Origin: Paracidovorax avenae
Lineage (GTDB): Bacteria > Pseudomonadota > Gammaproteobacteria > Burkholderiales > Burkholderiaceae_C
Assembly: GCF_040892545.1 (NCBI RefSeq)
Contig: NZ_CP156079.1
Span: 930,001 to 994,000 of the forward strand
Length of the DNA: 64,000 nt
Direction: 5' to 3'
Shown: piece after piece, positions 27,673 to 37,968 of the stretch
Position numbering within the stretch: the first letter of the stretch is position 1
Layout: each line of letters opens with the position of its first letter
Made by a program: the position numbers and the translations under genes
Notes under the pieces: generated by a model
The model's input: only the letters and a program-made list of their open reading frames with translations
Database searches by the model: none
Told to the model about the DNA's origin: nothing

Positions 27673-29910
27673 ATGTCCGTCGTGAATCCGTTTGCAAAAC
27701 TCTTCCCCCGCAAGACCGCGGGAGATGCCTCTGCCGGCCAGGACTCGCTCGCGGCCGCCTCCTACCAGTCGGACGGCATGCAGAGCGTGCAGGGGGAGCC
27801 TTCGGCCCTTCCGCCGTCGCCGGAGGGCGAGGTCGCCGACGAGGACCTGATCTCGCTGCCCCTGCTCGGCCGCGCGACGGCGGCGGAGCACCAGCGCCGG
27901 CTGCTGGCGCTGCTGGCCGTGGGCGTGGTGGTGCTGGCGCTGATCGCCGGCTGGGTGCTGAAGCAGGCGGACCGTTCCGCCCAGCAGCTCGCCGCCACCG
28001 GCCAGGCCCTGATGCAGTCCCAGCGGCTGGCGAAATCGGTCTCGCAGGCGCTGGTCGGCAGCCCGCAGGCCTTCCCCGACGTGGTGGACAGCTCGGGCGT
28101 GCTGGTGCGCAACGTGCGCGCGCTGTCGTCCGGCGACGATGACCTGCGCGTGCAGGCCCTGGGCGAGCCGTTCAAGCCCGACCTGGAAGCCATCACGCCG
28201 CTGATGGAGCGCGCGGAGCGCAATGCCGGCGTCGTGATGGGGCAGCAGAAGATCCTCACGCAGGTGGGCGATGCGCTGCGCACCATCAACCGCCAGTCGT
28301 CCGACCTGCTGGAGATCGCCGAGACGATCTCCTCGCTCAAGCTGCAGCAGAACGCCCCCTCCACGGACATCTCCGCGGCCGGCCAGCTCGTGATGCTGAC
28401 CCAGCGCATCGGCAAGTCCGCCAACGAGTTCCAGACCACCGAGGGCGTGAGCCCCGAGGCCGTGTTCCTGCTGGGCAAGGACCTGAACTCCTTCCGCGAG
28501 ATCGCCCAGGGCATGCTCGACGGCAGCAGCGAGATGCGCCTGTCCGCCACGCGCGATCCGCAGACGCGCGAGCAGCTCGAGAGCCTGATCAAGGTGTACG
28601 ACCAGACCCGTACCCAGGCCGGCGCCATCCTCGGCAACCTGCAGGGCCTGGTGTCCGCCCGCGAGGCGCAGTCCGCCATCATTGCCGACAGCGAACCGCT
28701 GCGCCGCCAGCTGGAAGGCCTGCAGACCAAGCTCTCCGAGCAGACCGGCCTGGGCGCCGGGCAACTGGCCGCCCTGGTGGCCGCCGGCCTGTTCGTGCTG
28801 CTGTGCGGCGTGGGCATCTCCCGCGTCCAGCTGATGGACAGCCGCACCCGCCAGGCCGCTGCCGAAATGCAGCAGCGCGACGCCCGCCGCCAGGAGCAGG
28901 AGGCCAAGCGCGTCAACGACGCCAACCAGGCCGCCATTCTGCGTCTCATGAACGAACTGCAGTCCGTCGCCGAGGGCGACCTGACACAGGAAGCCACCGT
29001 GACGGAAGACATCACGGGCGCCATCGCCGACTCGGTGAACTACACGGTGGAAGAACTTCGCCAGCTGGTGGGCAGCGTGCAGAACACGGCCACCCGCGTG
29101 GCCCAGACGACGGCGCAGGTGGACAGCACGTCCACCGAACTGCTGGCGGCCTCCACCGAACAGCTGCGCGAGATCCGCGAAACCGGCCGCTCGGTGCTCG
29201 ACATGGCGACCCGAATCAACGAGGTGTCCGCGCAGGCGCAGGAATCGGCCGCGGTGGCGCGCCAGTCCCTCCAGGCCGCGGACTCCGGCCTGCAGGCCGT
29301 GCAGAACGCCATCGGCGGCATGAACTCCATCCGCGACCAGATCCAGGACACCTCCAAGCGGATCAAGCGGCTGGGCGAATCGTCGCAGGAGATCGGTGAA
29401 ATCACCGAACTGATTTCCGACATTACCGAGCAGACGAACGTGCTGGCCCTGAACGCCGCCATCCAGGCCGCGTCGGCCGGCGAAGCGGGCCGCGGCTTCT
29501 CCGTCGTGGCGGAAGAAGTGCAGCGCCTGGCCGAACGCTCCGCCGACGCCACGCGCCAGATCTCGGCGCTGGTGAAGGCCATTCAGACCGACACGCAGGA
29601 TGCGGTGGCCGCCATGGAGCGCTCCACGCAGGGTGTGGTGGAAGGTGCGCGCCTGTCCGACTCCGCCGGCACGGCCCTGACCGAGATCGACCGCGTGTCG
29701 CGGCGCCTCGCCGAGCTGATCGAGCAGATTTCCTCGTCCGCCTCCCGCGAGGCCGAACTGGCCAACGGCGTGGCCGACAACATCCAGCACATCTTCGCGG
29801 TGACCGAACAGACCGGCGAAGGCACGCGCACCACGGCACAGCAGGTGCGTGAGCTGTCGCACATGGCCGAGGAGCTCCGCCAGTCCGTGGCGCGTTTCAA
29901 GATCGCCTGA
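27673..29910 (+). CDS. pilJ: Type IV pilus chemoreceptor PilJ (methyl-accepting protein)
   Basis: A 745-residue receptor. An N-terminal cytoplasmic stretch (1-75) precedes the first membrane helix (RRLLALLAVGVVVLALIAGW). A PilJ-type periplasmic sensor reaches to about residue 355, then a second helix (LAALVAAGLFVLLCGVGI) and a HAMP-like linker. The long signalling coil has the tip EQTNVLALNAAIQAASAGEA. It senses surface contact or pilus state and controls the ChpA kinase. It is larger than Pseudomonas PilJ (682), mostly through the N-terminal extension. No CheR/CheB genes are adjacent. Confidence 0.92.
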   Translation: MSVVNPFAKLFPRKTAGDASAGQDSLAAASYQSDGMQSVQGEPSALPPSPEGEVADEDLISLPLLGRATAAEHQRRLLALLAVGVVVLALIAGWVLKQADRSAQQLAATGQALMQSQRLAKSVSQALVGSPQAFPDVVDSSGVLVRNVRALSSGDDDLRVQALGEPFKPDLEAITPLMERAERNAGVVMGQQKILTQVGDALRTINRQSSDLLEIAETISSLKLQQNAPSTDISAAGQLVMLTQRIGKSANEFQTTEGVSPEAVFLLGKDLNSFREIAQGMLDGSSEMRLSATRDPQTREQLESLIKVYDQTRTQAGAILGNLQGLVSAREAQSAIIADSEPLRRQLEGLQTKLSEQTGLGAGQLAALVAAGLFVLLCGVGISRVQLMDSRTRQAAAEMQQRDARRQEQEAKRVNDANQAAILRLMNELQSVAEGDLTQEATVTEDITGAIADSVNYTVEELRQLVGSVQNTATRVAQTTAQVDSTSTELLAASTEQLREIRETGRSVLDMATRINEVSAQAQESAAVARQSLQAADSGLQAVQNAIGGMNSIRDQIQDTSKRIKRLGESSQEIGEITELISDITEQTNVLALNAAIQAASAGEAGRGFSVVAEEVQRLAERSADATRQISALVKAIQTDTQDAVAAMERSTQGVVEGARLSDSAGTALTEIDRVSRRLAELIEQISSSASREAELANGVADNIQHIFAVTEQTGEGTRTTAQQVRELSHMAEELRQSVARFKIA

Positions 29911-29970
29911 CGGGCCGGCCTGCAGCCAGCTAGCATCAACGAAACGGCTCGCGGAGCCGGGGACGAATTC

Positions 29971-32900
29971 ATGTCACCTATTGACGCCGCAAACGCACCG
30001 GCCGCGGATTGGAGCCAGGGAGAACAGGATCTCGGGCCCCTGGCCTGGGTGCTGGATGAGTTGCGCAAGTCGCTCGATGGCGCCGTCAAGGCCATGCGCC
30101 GCTTCGTGCGCGATGCCGAGGCCGCGCGCGGATCCGATCTCGCCTCGCTGGACGCCGGAGCCCTGCGCATCGCGCGCCAGCAACTGCACCAGGCCAGCGG
30201 CGCGCTGGAGATGGTGGGCATGGGGCCGCCGGCCCTCGTGCTGCGCTCCATGGAGGCGGCCGTGCAGAAATTCGTGCAGCGGCCCGACCTTTGCAGCCAG
30301 GATTCCGCCGCCGTGATCGAGCGCGCGAGCTTCGCGCTGGTGGAATACCTGGAAAGCGTGCTGGCGGGCAAGCAGGTGTCGCCGGTGGCGCTGTTCCCGC
30401 AATACCGCGACGCGCAGGCCCTGACCGGCGCCGAACGGGTGCATCCCGCTGACCTCTGGCCGGTGGAGCGGCGGTTCCGCGAGCCCGACTTCGTGGTGGA
30501 TGCCGCCCCCCTGGAATACGGTGCCGAGGCGCGCAGCCGGCTCGACGCCGCCGTGCTGCGCATCGTGCGCTCCGGCGACCTGGCCGCTGCGCGCGAGATG
30601 CAGGACATCTGCCTGGGCTTCGTGGCCGGGCAGTCCGACCGCCAGGCGCGTGCCTTCTGGAAGATCTGCGCCGGCTTCTTCGAGGCCCTGGCGCAGGGGC
30701 GCATCACGCCGGACGTGTACGTCAAGCGCGTGGCCTCGCGCGTGCTCATGCAGTACGCCACGCTGGCCCGCGGCGAGCCCACGGTCGCCGACCGCCTGGT
30801 GCAGGACCTGCTCTTCTTCTGCGCGCAGGCACGGCCCGCGTCCGACGATGTCGCCGCGCCGCCGCCCGGCCCGTCCGTGCTGCATGCCGTGCGCCAGGCC
30901 TTCGGCCTTGAGCGCTTCCGGCCGGTGGACTATTCCACGCCGCGTTTCGGGCTCTACGATCCGGCGCTCCTGGCCCAGGCGCGCAAGCGCATCGCCGCGG
31001 CCACCGAGACCTGGTCCGCCCTGGCCGGCGGCGACCGCAACAAGCTCAAGCCCGCGGCCGACCAGTTCAGCCTGGTCTGCGATTCCCTGGCCAAGCTGCA
31101 GCCCGGCAGCGAGCCGCTGTCCCGTGCGCTGTCGCGCGCGGTGGATTCCACGGCCCGCTCGGGCGAGCCGCCGCTGCCCGCGCTGGCCATGGAGGTCGCC
31201 ACGGCCGTGCTGTACCTCCAGGCCTCCTTCGAGGAACTGGAAACCGCCCAGGACCACATGGCCGACCGCGCCACCCGGCTCGCGGAGCGGCTGGACAGCG
31301 TCGCCGCGGGTGGTGAGTCTGCGCCGCTGGAGCCCTGGATGGAGGAGCTCTACCGCCGCGTGAGCGACCACCAGACCATGGGCAGCGTGGTGGACGAACT
31401 GCGCGCCACCCTGGGCGAAGTCGAGAAGTCGCTGGACCAGTATTTCCGCAGCCCCGGCGACCTGCCGGTGCTCGGCAGCGTGCCCGGCCGTCTCGCGCAG
31501 ATGCGCGGCGTGCTGTCCGTGCTGGGCCTGGACCAGGCCTCGCTGGCCGTGGTCCACATGCGCGACACCGTCGAACGGTTGTTGCGCGGCGACGTCCCCG
31601 AGGAAGAGCGCCAGGCGGTCTTCGAGAAGCTGGGCAGCAACCTGGGCGCGCTGGGGTTCCTCATCGACATGCTCAGCTACCAGCGCACCATGGCGCGCAA
31701 GCTGTTCATCTACGACGAGCCGGCGGGCGAATTGCGCATCCTGATGGGGCGCACGCGCACCCGCGCCGGCGACCTGCCCGAGGAGCAGGATGCCCATATC
31801 GAGGCGCGCGCGCCGCTGCCCGCCCCGCTGCCGCAGATACCGGACCGGGTGCAGCCGCCGATCGAGGACGAACTGGACGCAGCGCCCGCGCAGCTGCCCG
31901 CCCCGGCGGATGCCCTCACGGCCGCCGGGCCAGCCGCGCCCGGGGCGCCCCATGCGGCGCCCGTGGCTCCCGCGCCTGCCGCCGTGGCTCCGGCTGCTCC
32001 GGTGGCCTCGGGAGACGATGCGGACGACGAGGCCGAGCTGCTGGACATCTTCCTGGAAGAGGCCCGCGAAGTGGTGGCCAACGGCCTAGAGGCGGTCGAA
32101 GGGCTGCGCGCCGCGCCGGCCGACCTGAGCGCCCAGACGACGCTGCGGCGCGCCTTCCACACGCTCAAGGGCAGTTCGCGGATGGTGGGCCTGGACGCAT
32201 TCGGCGAGGCCGCCTGGTCGATGGAGCAGGTGCTCAACGCCTGGCTCGCGGAGCAAAAGCCCATCCAGCCGCCGATGCTGCAGCTGTCGGACGAGGCACT
32301 GCGCGCCTTCGGCCGCTGGGCGGACGACATCGCCGCAGGCCAGGCCGGGGGCTGGGAGCCCCGGGGCTTCGCGGAGTCCGCGCAGGCCATGCGCGAGCGG
32401 GGCGAATACCTGCCGCTGGCCGGCGCTGCCGCGGTGGCTGCGGGCGTGGCCGCGGAGGCAGTGTCCGACGATGTGGCGGCTACAGCAGCGCCGCATTCCG
32501 GGGCTCCTGCAGCGGACGCCGCGGACATCGCCGAACATCCGGCAACCGACGCGCCGGTCTTCGATCTGGCCATGGACATCGAGGGACAGGACGCGGCAGC
32601 CCATGCGGAGGCGGAGCCTGCAACCTCCGGGGCTGCCACCGACGTGGCCCCTGCTTTCGACCTGGACCTGGATCTGGACTTTCCTTCCGAGGGGGCCGCG
32701 GCGGACGAAGTGCCGCTGAAGGCGCCGCTGGATTTCGCCGAAACCCTGCCGCCGGTGCCCGACGCGGCCACGGAGGCGCTATCCGGGGATGTCCCGGCGG
32801 AAGTACCTTCGGCGGAAGTGGCCGAAGACATCGATTTCTCGGCATTCTCCGAGGCGCTGGCCGAGGGGGCCGCGGGCCAGCCGGCGGAAGCCGCACTGCC

Positions 32901-35900
32901 CGCCGGGCACGACGATGCGCCGCTGCCTGCAATTCCGGATGCTTCCTCGCCCGACGCGGCGCTGCAGGCGGCGGGCATGCCGCCGCTGGCCGATCTGCTG
33001 GCCGAAGCGGAACTGCTTCCCGATGACGGCATGCCGTCCGAGGACATGTCGTCCGAGGGCTTGGCGCCCCTGGCGGAACTGCCGGCCGATGCCTGGCCCG
33101 ACCTGTCGCTGGAGGGCGAGCCCGCCGCTGCGCCAGGAAATGCCGCCGTGGACGAAGGCGCCGCCGAAGAGGCCGCCTTGCCCGCTGTCGAAGCGACCGG
33201 CGACGCGCCGGATGCCACCGAGTTGCCGGCGGAACCGGAGCCTGCCCTGGCGGATGCCGCGGCGCTGCCGGAAGCCGAAGCCGAGGATGCGGTGGCTGCC
33301 GTGTCCGTTGCCGAGGAAGAGCCCTCGGCGGAAGCCGGCTCGGAGCAGGCGCTCGGTGCCGAGTCGCCGGAGGAAGCCGTCAAGGTCATCGAGACCCTGC
33401 GGATCGGCATCCCCCTCTACAACGTCTATCTCAACGAAGCGGACGAGTGGTCGCGCCGCCTCGTGACCTGCCTGCAGGAGTGGTCGCTGGAACTGCACGA
33501 GCCGCTGCCGGACACGGCCGTGGCGCTGGCCCACTCGCTGGCCGGCAGCTCCGCCACCGTGGGCTTCCAGGCGCTGTCGGACATGGCCCGTGCGCTGGAG
33601 CATGCCCTGCAGCACGTGCAACTGCAGCCGCAGGGCACGCCGGAGCAGGCGCGCGTCTTCATGGCTGCGTCGGAGGACATCCGCCGCCTGCTGCACCAGT
33701 TCGCCGCCGGGTTCCTGAAGGAGCCCCATCCCCAGATCCTGGCAGAACTGCGCGAGATCCTCGAGTCCGAGATCGTGCCCGCCCCCTGGGAGCTGCCGGC
33801 CGGCGAGGCTGCGGATGCCGAGCCGGCCACCCAGGCCACGGCGGACGACGACGCCACGGCCGAGGCCGCTCCCGTGCCCAAGGCCGAACCGGAAGAGCCC
33901 GCCCCGCGCGGCCATGTGGCGCCCGCGCTGTCGGTGCCGCTGCCCGCGCAGGATGCGGTCCAGGGTGCCGGGCGTGCGCTGGAGCCGGTGACCACCGATA
34001 TCGACGACGACATCGACGCGCTGGACGTGATCGATCCCGACCTGTTCCCGATCTTCGAGGAAGAGGCGATCGAGCTGCTGCCCGCGCTGGGCGCCGCACT
34101 GCGCCAGTGGGCGGCCCGCCCGGAGAACCTGGGCGCCCGCAACGAGGCGCTGCGCGCGCTGCACACGCTCAAGGGCAGCTCCCGCCTGGCTGGCGCGATG
34201 CGGCTGGGCGAAATGGCCCACCGGCTGGAGTCGGCCGTGGAGCAGGTGGATTCCGAAGCGCCGAGCGCCGAGGCGATCGAGCCGCTGCTGGTGTCCTTCG
34301 ACGGCCTGCAGGCGAGCTTCGATGCCCTGCGCTCCATCGGTGCCCAGGGGCTGGCCCAGCCCGTGGCCGTGGAGCCGCTGGCGACGGAAGGCCCGGCTGC
34401 CGCGCCCGACGCCACGGTGGCGGAGTCCGTCCCGGCACCCGCGCCGCGCCGCGCCGTGGCCCTGCCCGGAGCGTCCCAGCTCACGGCGGCCCGGCCGGTC
34501 TCGAGCCAGTCGGTGCGCGTGCGCGCCCAGCTGCTGGACCGCCTGGTCAACCAGGCGGGCGAGGTGATGATCGCCCGCTCCCGCCTGGATGCCCGCATGG
34601 CGCAGATGAAGGATTCGCTGGCCGATCTCACCGGCAACCTGGAGCGCCTGCGCCAGCAACTGCGCGACATCGAGGTGCAGGCCGAGACGCAGATGCAGTC
34701 GCGGCTGGCGCTGTCGAAGGATTCGTCGGCCGACTTCGACCCGCTGGAATTCGACCGCTTCACCCGCGTGCAGGAACTGACCCGCATGATGGCCGAGTCG
34801 GTGAACGACGTGGCCACCGTGCAGCGCAACCTGCAGCGCACCATGGAAGGCGCGGAAGACGACCTGATCGCCCAGGGGCGGCAGGCGCGCGAGCTGCAGC
34901 GCGACCTGCTGCGCACGCGCATGGTGGAGTTCGAGGGCATTTCCGAGCGCCTCTACGCCGTCGTGCGGCAGGCTTCCAAGGAGACGGGCAAGCAGATCAA
35001 GCTCGACATCGCGGGCGGCTCCATCGAGATGGACCGCGGCGTGCTCGACCGCATGACGCCCGCCTTCGAGCACCTGCTGCGCAACTGCGTGGCGCACGGC
35101 ATCGAGGCTCCGGAGGCACGGACGGCCGCGGGCAAGCCCGCGACCGGTTCCATCACCGTGGCCCTGAAGCAGGATGGCAACGACGTGTCCGTGGAGTTCC
35201 GCGACGATGGCGCCGGCCTCGACCTGGAACGCATCCGCGCGAAGGCGGCCAGCCAGGGCCTGATCGCCCCGGATGCCGTGGTCGGTCCCGCGGAAGCCGC
35301 CCAGCTGATCTTCATGCCCGGCTTCTCCACGGCCGCCGAGGTCACCGGCCTGTCCGGGCGCGGCATCGGCATGGACGTCGTGCGCTCCGAGGTGAACGCC
35401 CTGGGCGGACGCGTGGAAACCACCACCGAAGCGGGCCAGGGCACCTCGTTCCGCATGGTGCTGCCGCTCACGACGGCCGTGACGCAGGTGGTCATGCTGC
35501 GCGCGGGCGCGCTCACGCTGGGTGTCCCGGCCAACCTCGTGGAGATCGTGCGCCGCACCGGCGCGGGTGAACTGGACGAGGCCTACCGCACCGGCAGCTT
35601 CGAGGACGGCGTCGAGGCGCTGCCCTTCTTCTGGGCGGGCGCGCTGCTCCAGTCCTCGGCCAGCAGCCAGGAAACGTCGGGCCGCACCCGGCCCGTCGTG
35701 ATCCTGCGCAGCGCATCGCAGCGCATCGCCATGCACGTGGACGAAGTGCTGGGCAACCAGGAAGTGGTGGTCAAGAACCTCGGCCCGCAGCTCTCGCGCC
35801 TGCCCGGCCTGGCCGGCATGTCGGTGCTGGCCTCCGGGGCCGTCGTGCTGATCTACAACCCCGTGGCACTCGCGACGGTGTACGGCGAGCAGGTACGGGG

Positions 35901-36435
35901 CCAGATGGCCGCGCCCGTGCCCGCTTCCCTGGAGGCCGGCTCCGCGCCGGCAGTGGCTGCCGGCGCCGTGGGCGGCGGTGGCGCACTGACCGTGCCCGTC
36001 GCCCAGGTGCCGCTGGTGCTGGTGGTGGACGATTCCATCACCGTGCGCCGCGTCACGCAGCGCCTGCTCAAGCGCGAAGGCTACCGCGTGGCGCTCGCCG
36101 CCGACGGGCTCCAGGCCCTGGAGCGCCTGCAGGAGGAGCGGCCGGCCGTGGTGCTCTCGGACATCGAGATGCCGCGCATGGACGGCTTCGACCTCGCGCG
36201 CAACATCCGCGCCGACCGCGAACTGCACGAGCTGCCGATCATCATGATCACCTCGCGCATCGCGCAGAAGCACCGCGAGCACGCCGCGGAACTGGGGGTC
36301 AACCACTACCTGGGCAAGCCGTATTCCGACGAGGAACTGCTGAGCCTGGTGCACCACTACGCCCGTGCCGCGGCCGCTGCTGCGGCGGGGCAGGGCGGCG
36401 AGGAAGCCGTGCCGGCGGAGGCCACTGCCGGCTGA
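29971..36435 (+). CDS. chpA: Giant hybrid histidine kinase ChpA/PilL
   Basis: A 2154-residue CheA-type kinase of the pilus chemosensory system. Phosphotransfer (Hpt) domains are recognisable around His730 and His1398 (both HTLKGSSR), with a weaker one at His1188 (HSLAGSSATVG). An N-terminal FimL-like Hpt relative carries His73 (HQASGALEMVG). Dimerisation and ATPase regions follow: N-box HLLRNCVAHGIE, FRDDGAGLD, GRGIGMDVVRSEV. Then come a CheW-like domain and a C-terminal receiver with phospho-acceptor Asp2064 (LSDIEMPRMDGF). Residues about 820-1130 form an acidic Ala/Glu/Pro/Asp-rich linker. It phosphorylates PilG and PilH. Confidence 0.93.
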   Translation: MSPIDAANAPAADWSQGEQDLGPLAWVLDELRKSLDGAVKAMRRFVRDAEAARGSDLASLDAGALRIARQQLHQASGALEMVGMGPPALVLRSMEAAVQKFVQRPDLCSQDSAAVIERASFALVEYLESVLAGKQVSPVALFPQYRDAQALTGAERVHPADLWPVERRFREPDFVVDAAPLEYGAEARSRLDAAVLRIVRSGDLAAAREMQDICLGFVAGQSDRQARAFWKICAGFFEALAQGRITPDVYVKRVASRVLMQYATLARGEPTVADRLVQDLLFFCAQARPASDDVAAPPPGPSVLHAVRQAFGLERFRPVDYSTPRFGLYDPALLAQARKRIAAATETWSALAGGDRNKLKPAADQFSLVCDSLAKLQPGSEPLSRALSRAVDSTARSGEPPLPALAMEVATAVLYLQASFEELETAQDHMADRATRLAERLDSVAAGGESAPLEPWMEELYRRVSDHQTMGSVVDELRATLGEVEKSLDQYFRSPGDLPVLGSVPGRLAQMRGVLSVLGLDQASLAVVHMRDTVERLLRGDVPEEERQAVFEKLGSNLGALGFLIDMLSYQRTMARKLFIYDEPAGELRILMGRTRTRAGDLPEEQDAHIEARAPLPAPLPQIPDRVQPPIEDELDAAPAQLPAPADALTAAGPAAPGAPHAAPVAPAPAAVAPAAPVASGDDADDEAELLDIFLEEAREVVANGLEAVEGLRAAPADLSAQTTLRRAFHTLKGSSRMVGLDAFGEAAWSMEQVLNAWLAEQKPIQPPMLQLSDEALRAFGRWADDIAAGQAGGWEPRGFAESAQAMRERGEYLPLAGAAAVAAGVAAEAVSDDVAATAAPHSGAPAADAADIAEHPATDAPVFDLAMDIEGQDAAAHAEAEPATSGAATDVAPAFDLDLDLDFPSEGAAADEVPLKAPLDFAETLPPVPDAATEALSGDVPAEVPSAEVAEDIDFSAFSEALAEGAAGQPAEAALPAGHDDAPLPAIPDASSPDAALQAAGMPPLADLLAEAELLPDDGMPSEDMSSEGLAPLAELPADAWPDLSLEGEPAAAPGNAAVDEGAAEEAALPAVEATGDAPDATELPAEPEPALADAAALPEAEAEDAVAAVSVAEEEPSAEAGSEQALGAESPEEAVKVIETLRIGIPLYNVYLNEADEWSRRLVTCLQEWSLELHEPLPDTAVALAHSLAGSSATVGFQALSDMARALEHALQHVQLQPQGTPEQARVFMAASEDIRRLLHQFAAGFLKEPHPQILAELREILESEIVPAPWELPAGEAADAEPATQATADDDATAEAAPVPKAEPEEPAPRGHVAPALSVPLPAQDAVQGAGRALEPVTTDIDDDIDALDVIDPDLFPIFEEEAIELLPALGAALRQWAARPENLGARNEALRALHTLKGSSRLAGAMRLGEMAHRLESAVEQVDSEAPSAEAIEPLLVSFDGLQASFDALRSIGAQGLAQPVAVEPLATEGPAAAPDATVAESVPAPAPRRAVALPGASQLTAARPVSSQSVRVRAQLLDRLVNQAGEVMIARSRLDARMAQMKDSLADLTGNLERLRQQLRDIEVQAETQMQSRLALSKDSSADFDPLEFDRFTRVQELTRMMAESVNDVATVQRNLQRTMEGAEDDLIAQGRQARELQRDLLRTRMVEFEGISERLYAVVRQASKETGKQIKLDIAGGSIEMDRGVLDRMTPAFEHLLRNCVAHGIEAPEARTAAGKPATGSITVALKQDGNDVSVEFRDDGAGLDLERIRAKAASQGLIAPDAVVGPAEAAQLIFMPGFSTAAEVTGLSGRGIGMDVVRSEVNALGGRVETTTEAGQGTSFRMVLPLTTAVTQVVMLRAGALTLGVPANLVEIVRRTGAGELDEAYRTGSFEDGVEALPFFWAGALLQSSASSQETSGRTRPVVILRSASQRIAMHVDEVLGNQEVVVKNLGPQLSRLPGLAGMSVLASGAVVLIYNPVALATVYGEQVRGQMAAPVPASLEAGSAPAVAAGAVGGGGALTVPVAQVPLVLVVDDSITVRRVTQRLLKREGYRVALAADGLQALERLQEERPAVVLSDIEMPRMDGFDLARNIRADRELHELPIIMITSRIAQKHREHAAELGVNHYLGKPYSDEELLSLVHHYARAAAAAAAGQGGEEAVPAEATAG

Positions 36436-36465
36436 CGTGGAGCCGCCCGGCCGCCGGCCCACCGG

Positions 36466-37947
36466 TCAGGCTGGCGCGGCCTCCGACTTCACCACGGCAT
36501 AGCGCGCCAGCGTCCGCTGGCGCGCCTCGTCGTGGTCCACGATGGGGTGCGGGTAGTTCTCACCCAGCCGCACCCCGGCGGCCTCCAGTTCCAGCGGGCC
36601 GGCCTCCCAGGGGGCGTGCAGCCAGCGGTCGGGCAGCTCCGCCAGCTGCGGCAGGTAGATGCGGATGAAGCGGCCCTTGGGGTCGAACTTCCGGCTCTGG
36701 CTCACCGGGTTGAAGATGCGGAAATACGGTTGCGCGTCGCAGCCGCTGGAACTGGCCCACTGCCACCCGCCGTTGTTGGCGGACAGGTCGAAATCGTTGA
36801 GCTTTTCCGCGAAATAGCGTTCCCCCCAGCGCCAGTCCACGCCCAGGTCCTTCACCAGGAAGCTGGCCACGACCATGCGCAGCCGGTTGTGCATGTAGCC
36901 CGTCTGGTTGATCTGGGCCATGGCGGCGTCCACCAGCGGGTAGCCCGTGCGTCCCTCGCACCAGGCGGCGAAGCGTTCCTGCGCTGGCGTGCCGTCCTCC
37001 CAGGCGATGGCGTCGTAGGCGGGCTTGAAGCTGGCGCCGCCGGCCACCTGTGGATGGTGGGCCAGCACCTGGAAGTAGAAGTCCCGCCAGATCAGCTCGC
37101 TGAGCCACGTGGCGGCGCCGGTGCTGCCCTGGCGCATGCGCTCGTGGGCGGCGCGCGCTGCCCGCCGCGGCGACAGCGTGCCGAAGCGCAGGTGCACGCT
37201 GAGGTAGCTCGGCCCCTTCACGGCCGGAAAGTCGCGTGCCTCGCCGTACTGGTCGATCCGCTGCAGAAAATCGTCCAGCAGCGTGCGCGCGCCGTCCATG
37301 CCCGGCGGCAGGGGCAGGCGGTCCAGCCCCGCGGGCTCGAAGCCGATGTCGGCCAGCGTGGGCACCCTGCCGCGCTCGCTTTCCGGGCGGGGCGCGAGCC
37401 GGCCCGCATGGCGCTCCACGGGGTAGGCGCTCAGGTAGAACGCGTCCACCTTGCGCAGCCAGGCATTCTTGTAGGGCGTGAACACGGTGTACGGTGTGCC
37501 GCCCTGGGTCAGGACCTCCGCGCGCTCGAAGACGGCGTGGTCCTTGTAAGTGAGCATTTGCACACCACCTGCGCCCAGCCGGTGGCGGACACGGTCGTCT
37601 CGCTCCAGGGCGGCCGGTTCGTCGTCGTGGTTCGCGAACAGGGCCTGCACGCCCAGGCCCACGGCCAGGGCGGGCACCTCCTCCGCGGCCACGCCGTGGC
37701 GCACGATCAGCCCGCCGTGGCGGTGGCCCGAGAGGGCGCGCAGGGACGCGTCGAGCTGCACCAGCGATTCGCGGATGAACTCCACGCGCCGGTCCGCCCG
37801 CGGCAGCGGATCCAGGATGTCCGTGTCGAAAACGAAGACGCAATGCACCTGGCTGCACTGGCGCAGCGCGTGGTAGAGCGCGGCATGGTCGTCGCTGCGC
37901 AGGTCGCGGCGGAACCAGACCAGGCCTTTGGAAAAAGTGGGCTCCAT
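36466..37947 (-). CDS. phrB: Deoxyribodipyrimidine photolyase
   Basis: A 493-residue class I CPD photolyase. The N-terminal antenna-cofactor domain starts GLVWFRRDLRSDDHAALYHA. The FAD domain contains LSELIWRDFYFQVLAHHP, GRTGYPLVDAAMAQINQTGYMHNRLRMVV split over a family block, and the NDFDLSANNGGWQWASSSG active-site region. It repairs UV-induced cyclobutane dimers with blue light. The start ATG at 37947 is divergent from yqgE; the gap of about 20 bases holds a TAAAAT that may serve yqgE. A longer upstream frame covers other genes and is spurious. Confidence 0.95.
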   Translation of the reverse strand: MEPTFSKGLVWFRRDLRSDDHAALYHALRQCSQVHCVFVFDTDILDPLPRADRRVEFIRESLVQLDASLRALSGHRHGGLIVRHGVAAEEVPALAVGLGVQALFANHDDEPAALERDDRVRHRLGAGGVQMLTYKDHAVFERAEVLTQGGTPYTVFTPYKNAWLRKVDAFYLSAYPVERHAGRLAPRPESERGRVPTLADIGFEPAGLDRLPLPPGMDGARTLLDDFLQRIDQYGEARDFPAVKGPSYLSVHLRFGTLSPRRAARAAHERMRQGSTGAATWLSELIWRDFYFQVLAHHPQVAGGASFKPAYDAIAWEDGTPAQERFAAWCEGRTGYPLVDAAMAQINQTGYMHNRLRMVVASFLVKDLGVDWRWGERYFAEKLNDFDLSANNGGWQWASSSGCDAQPYFRIFNPVSQSRKFDPKGRFIRIYLPQLAELPDRWLHAPWEAGPLELEAAGVRLGENYPHPIVDHDEARQRTLARYAVVKSEAAPA

Positions 37948-37968
37948 GATCGTCGTTAAAATTGCGGG

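Noticed and set aside
32779..36462. 1227-codon open frame antisense to chpA
   Set aside because: Mirror of the alanine/leucine-rich coding strand; composed of His/Arg/Gly repeats without recognisable domains.
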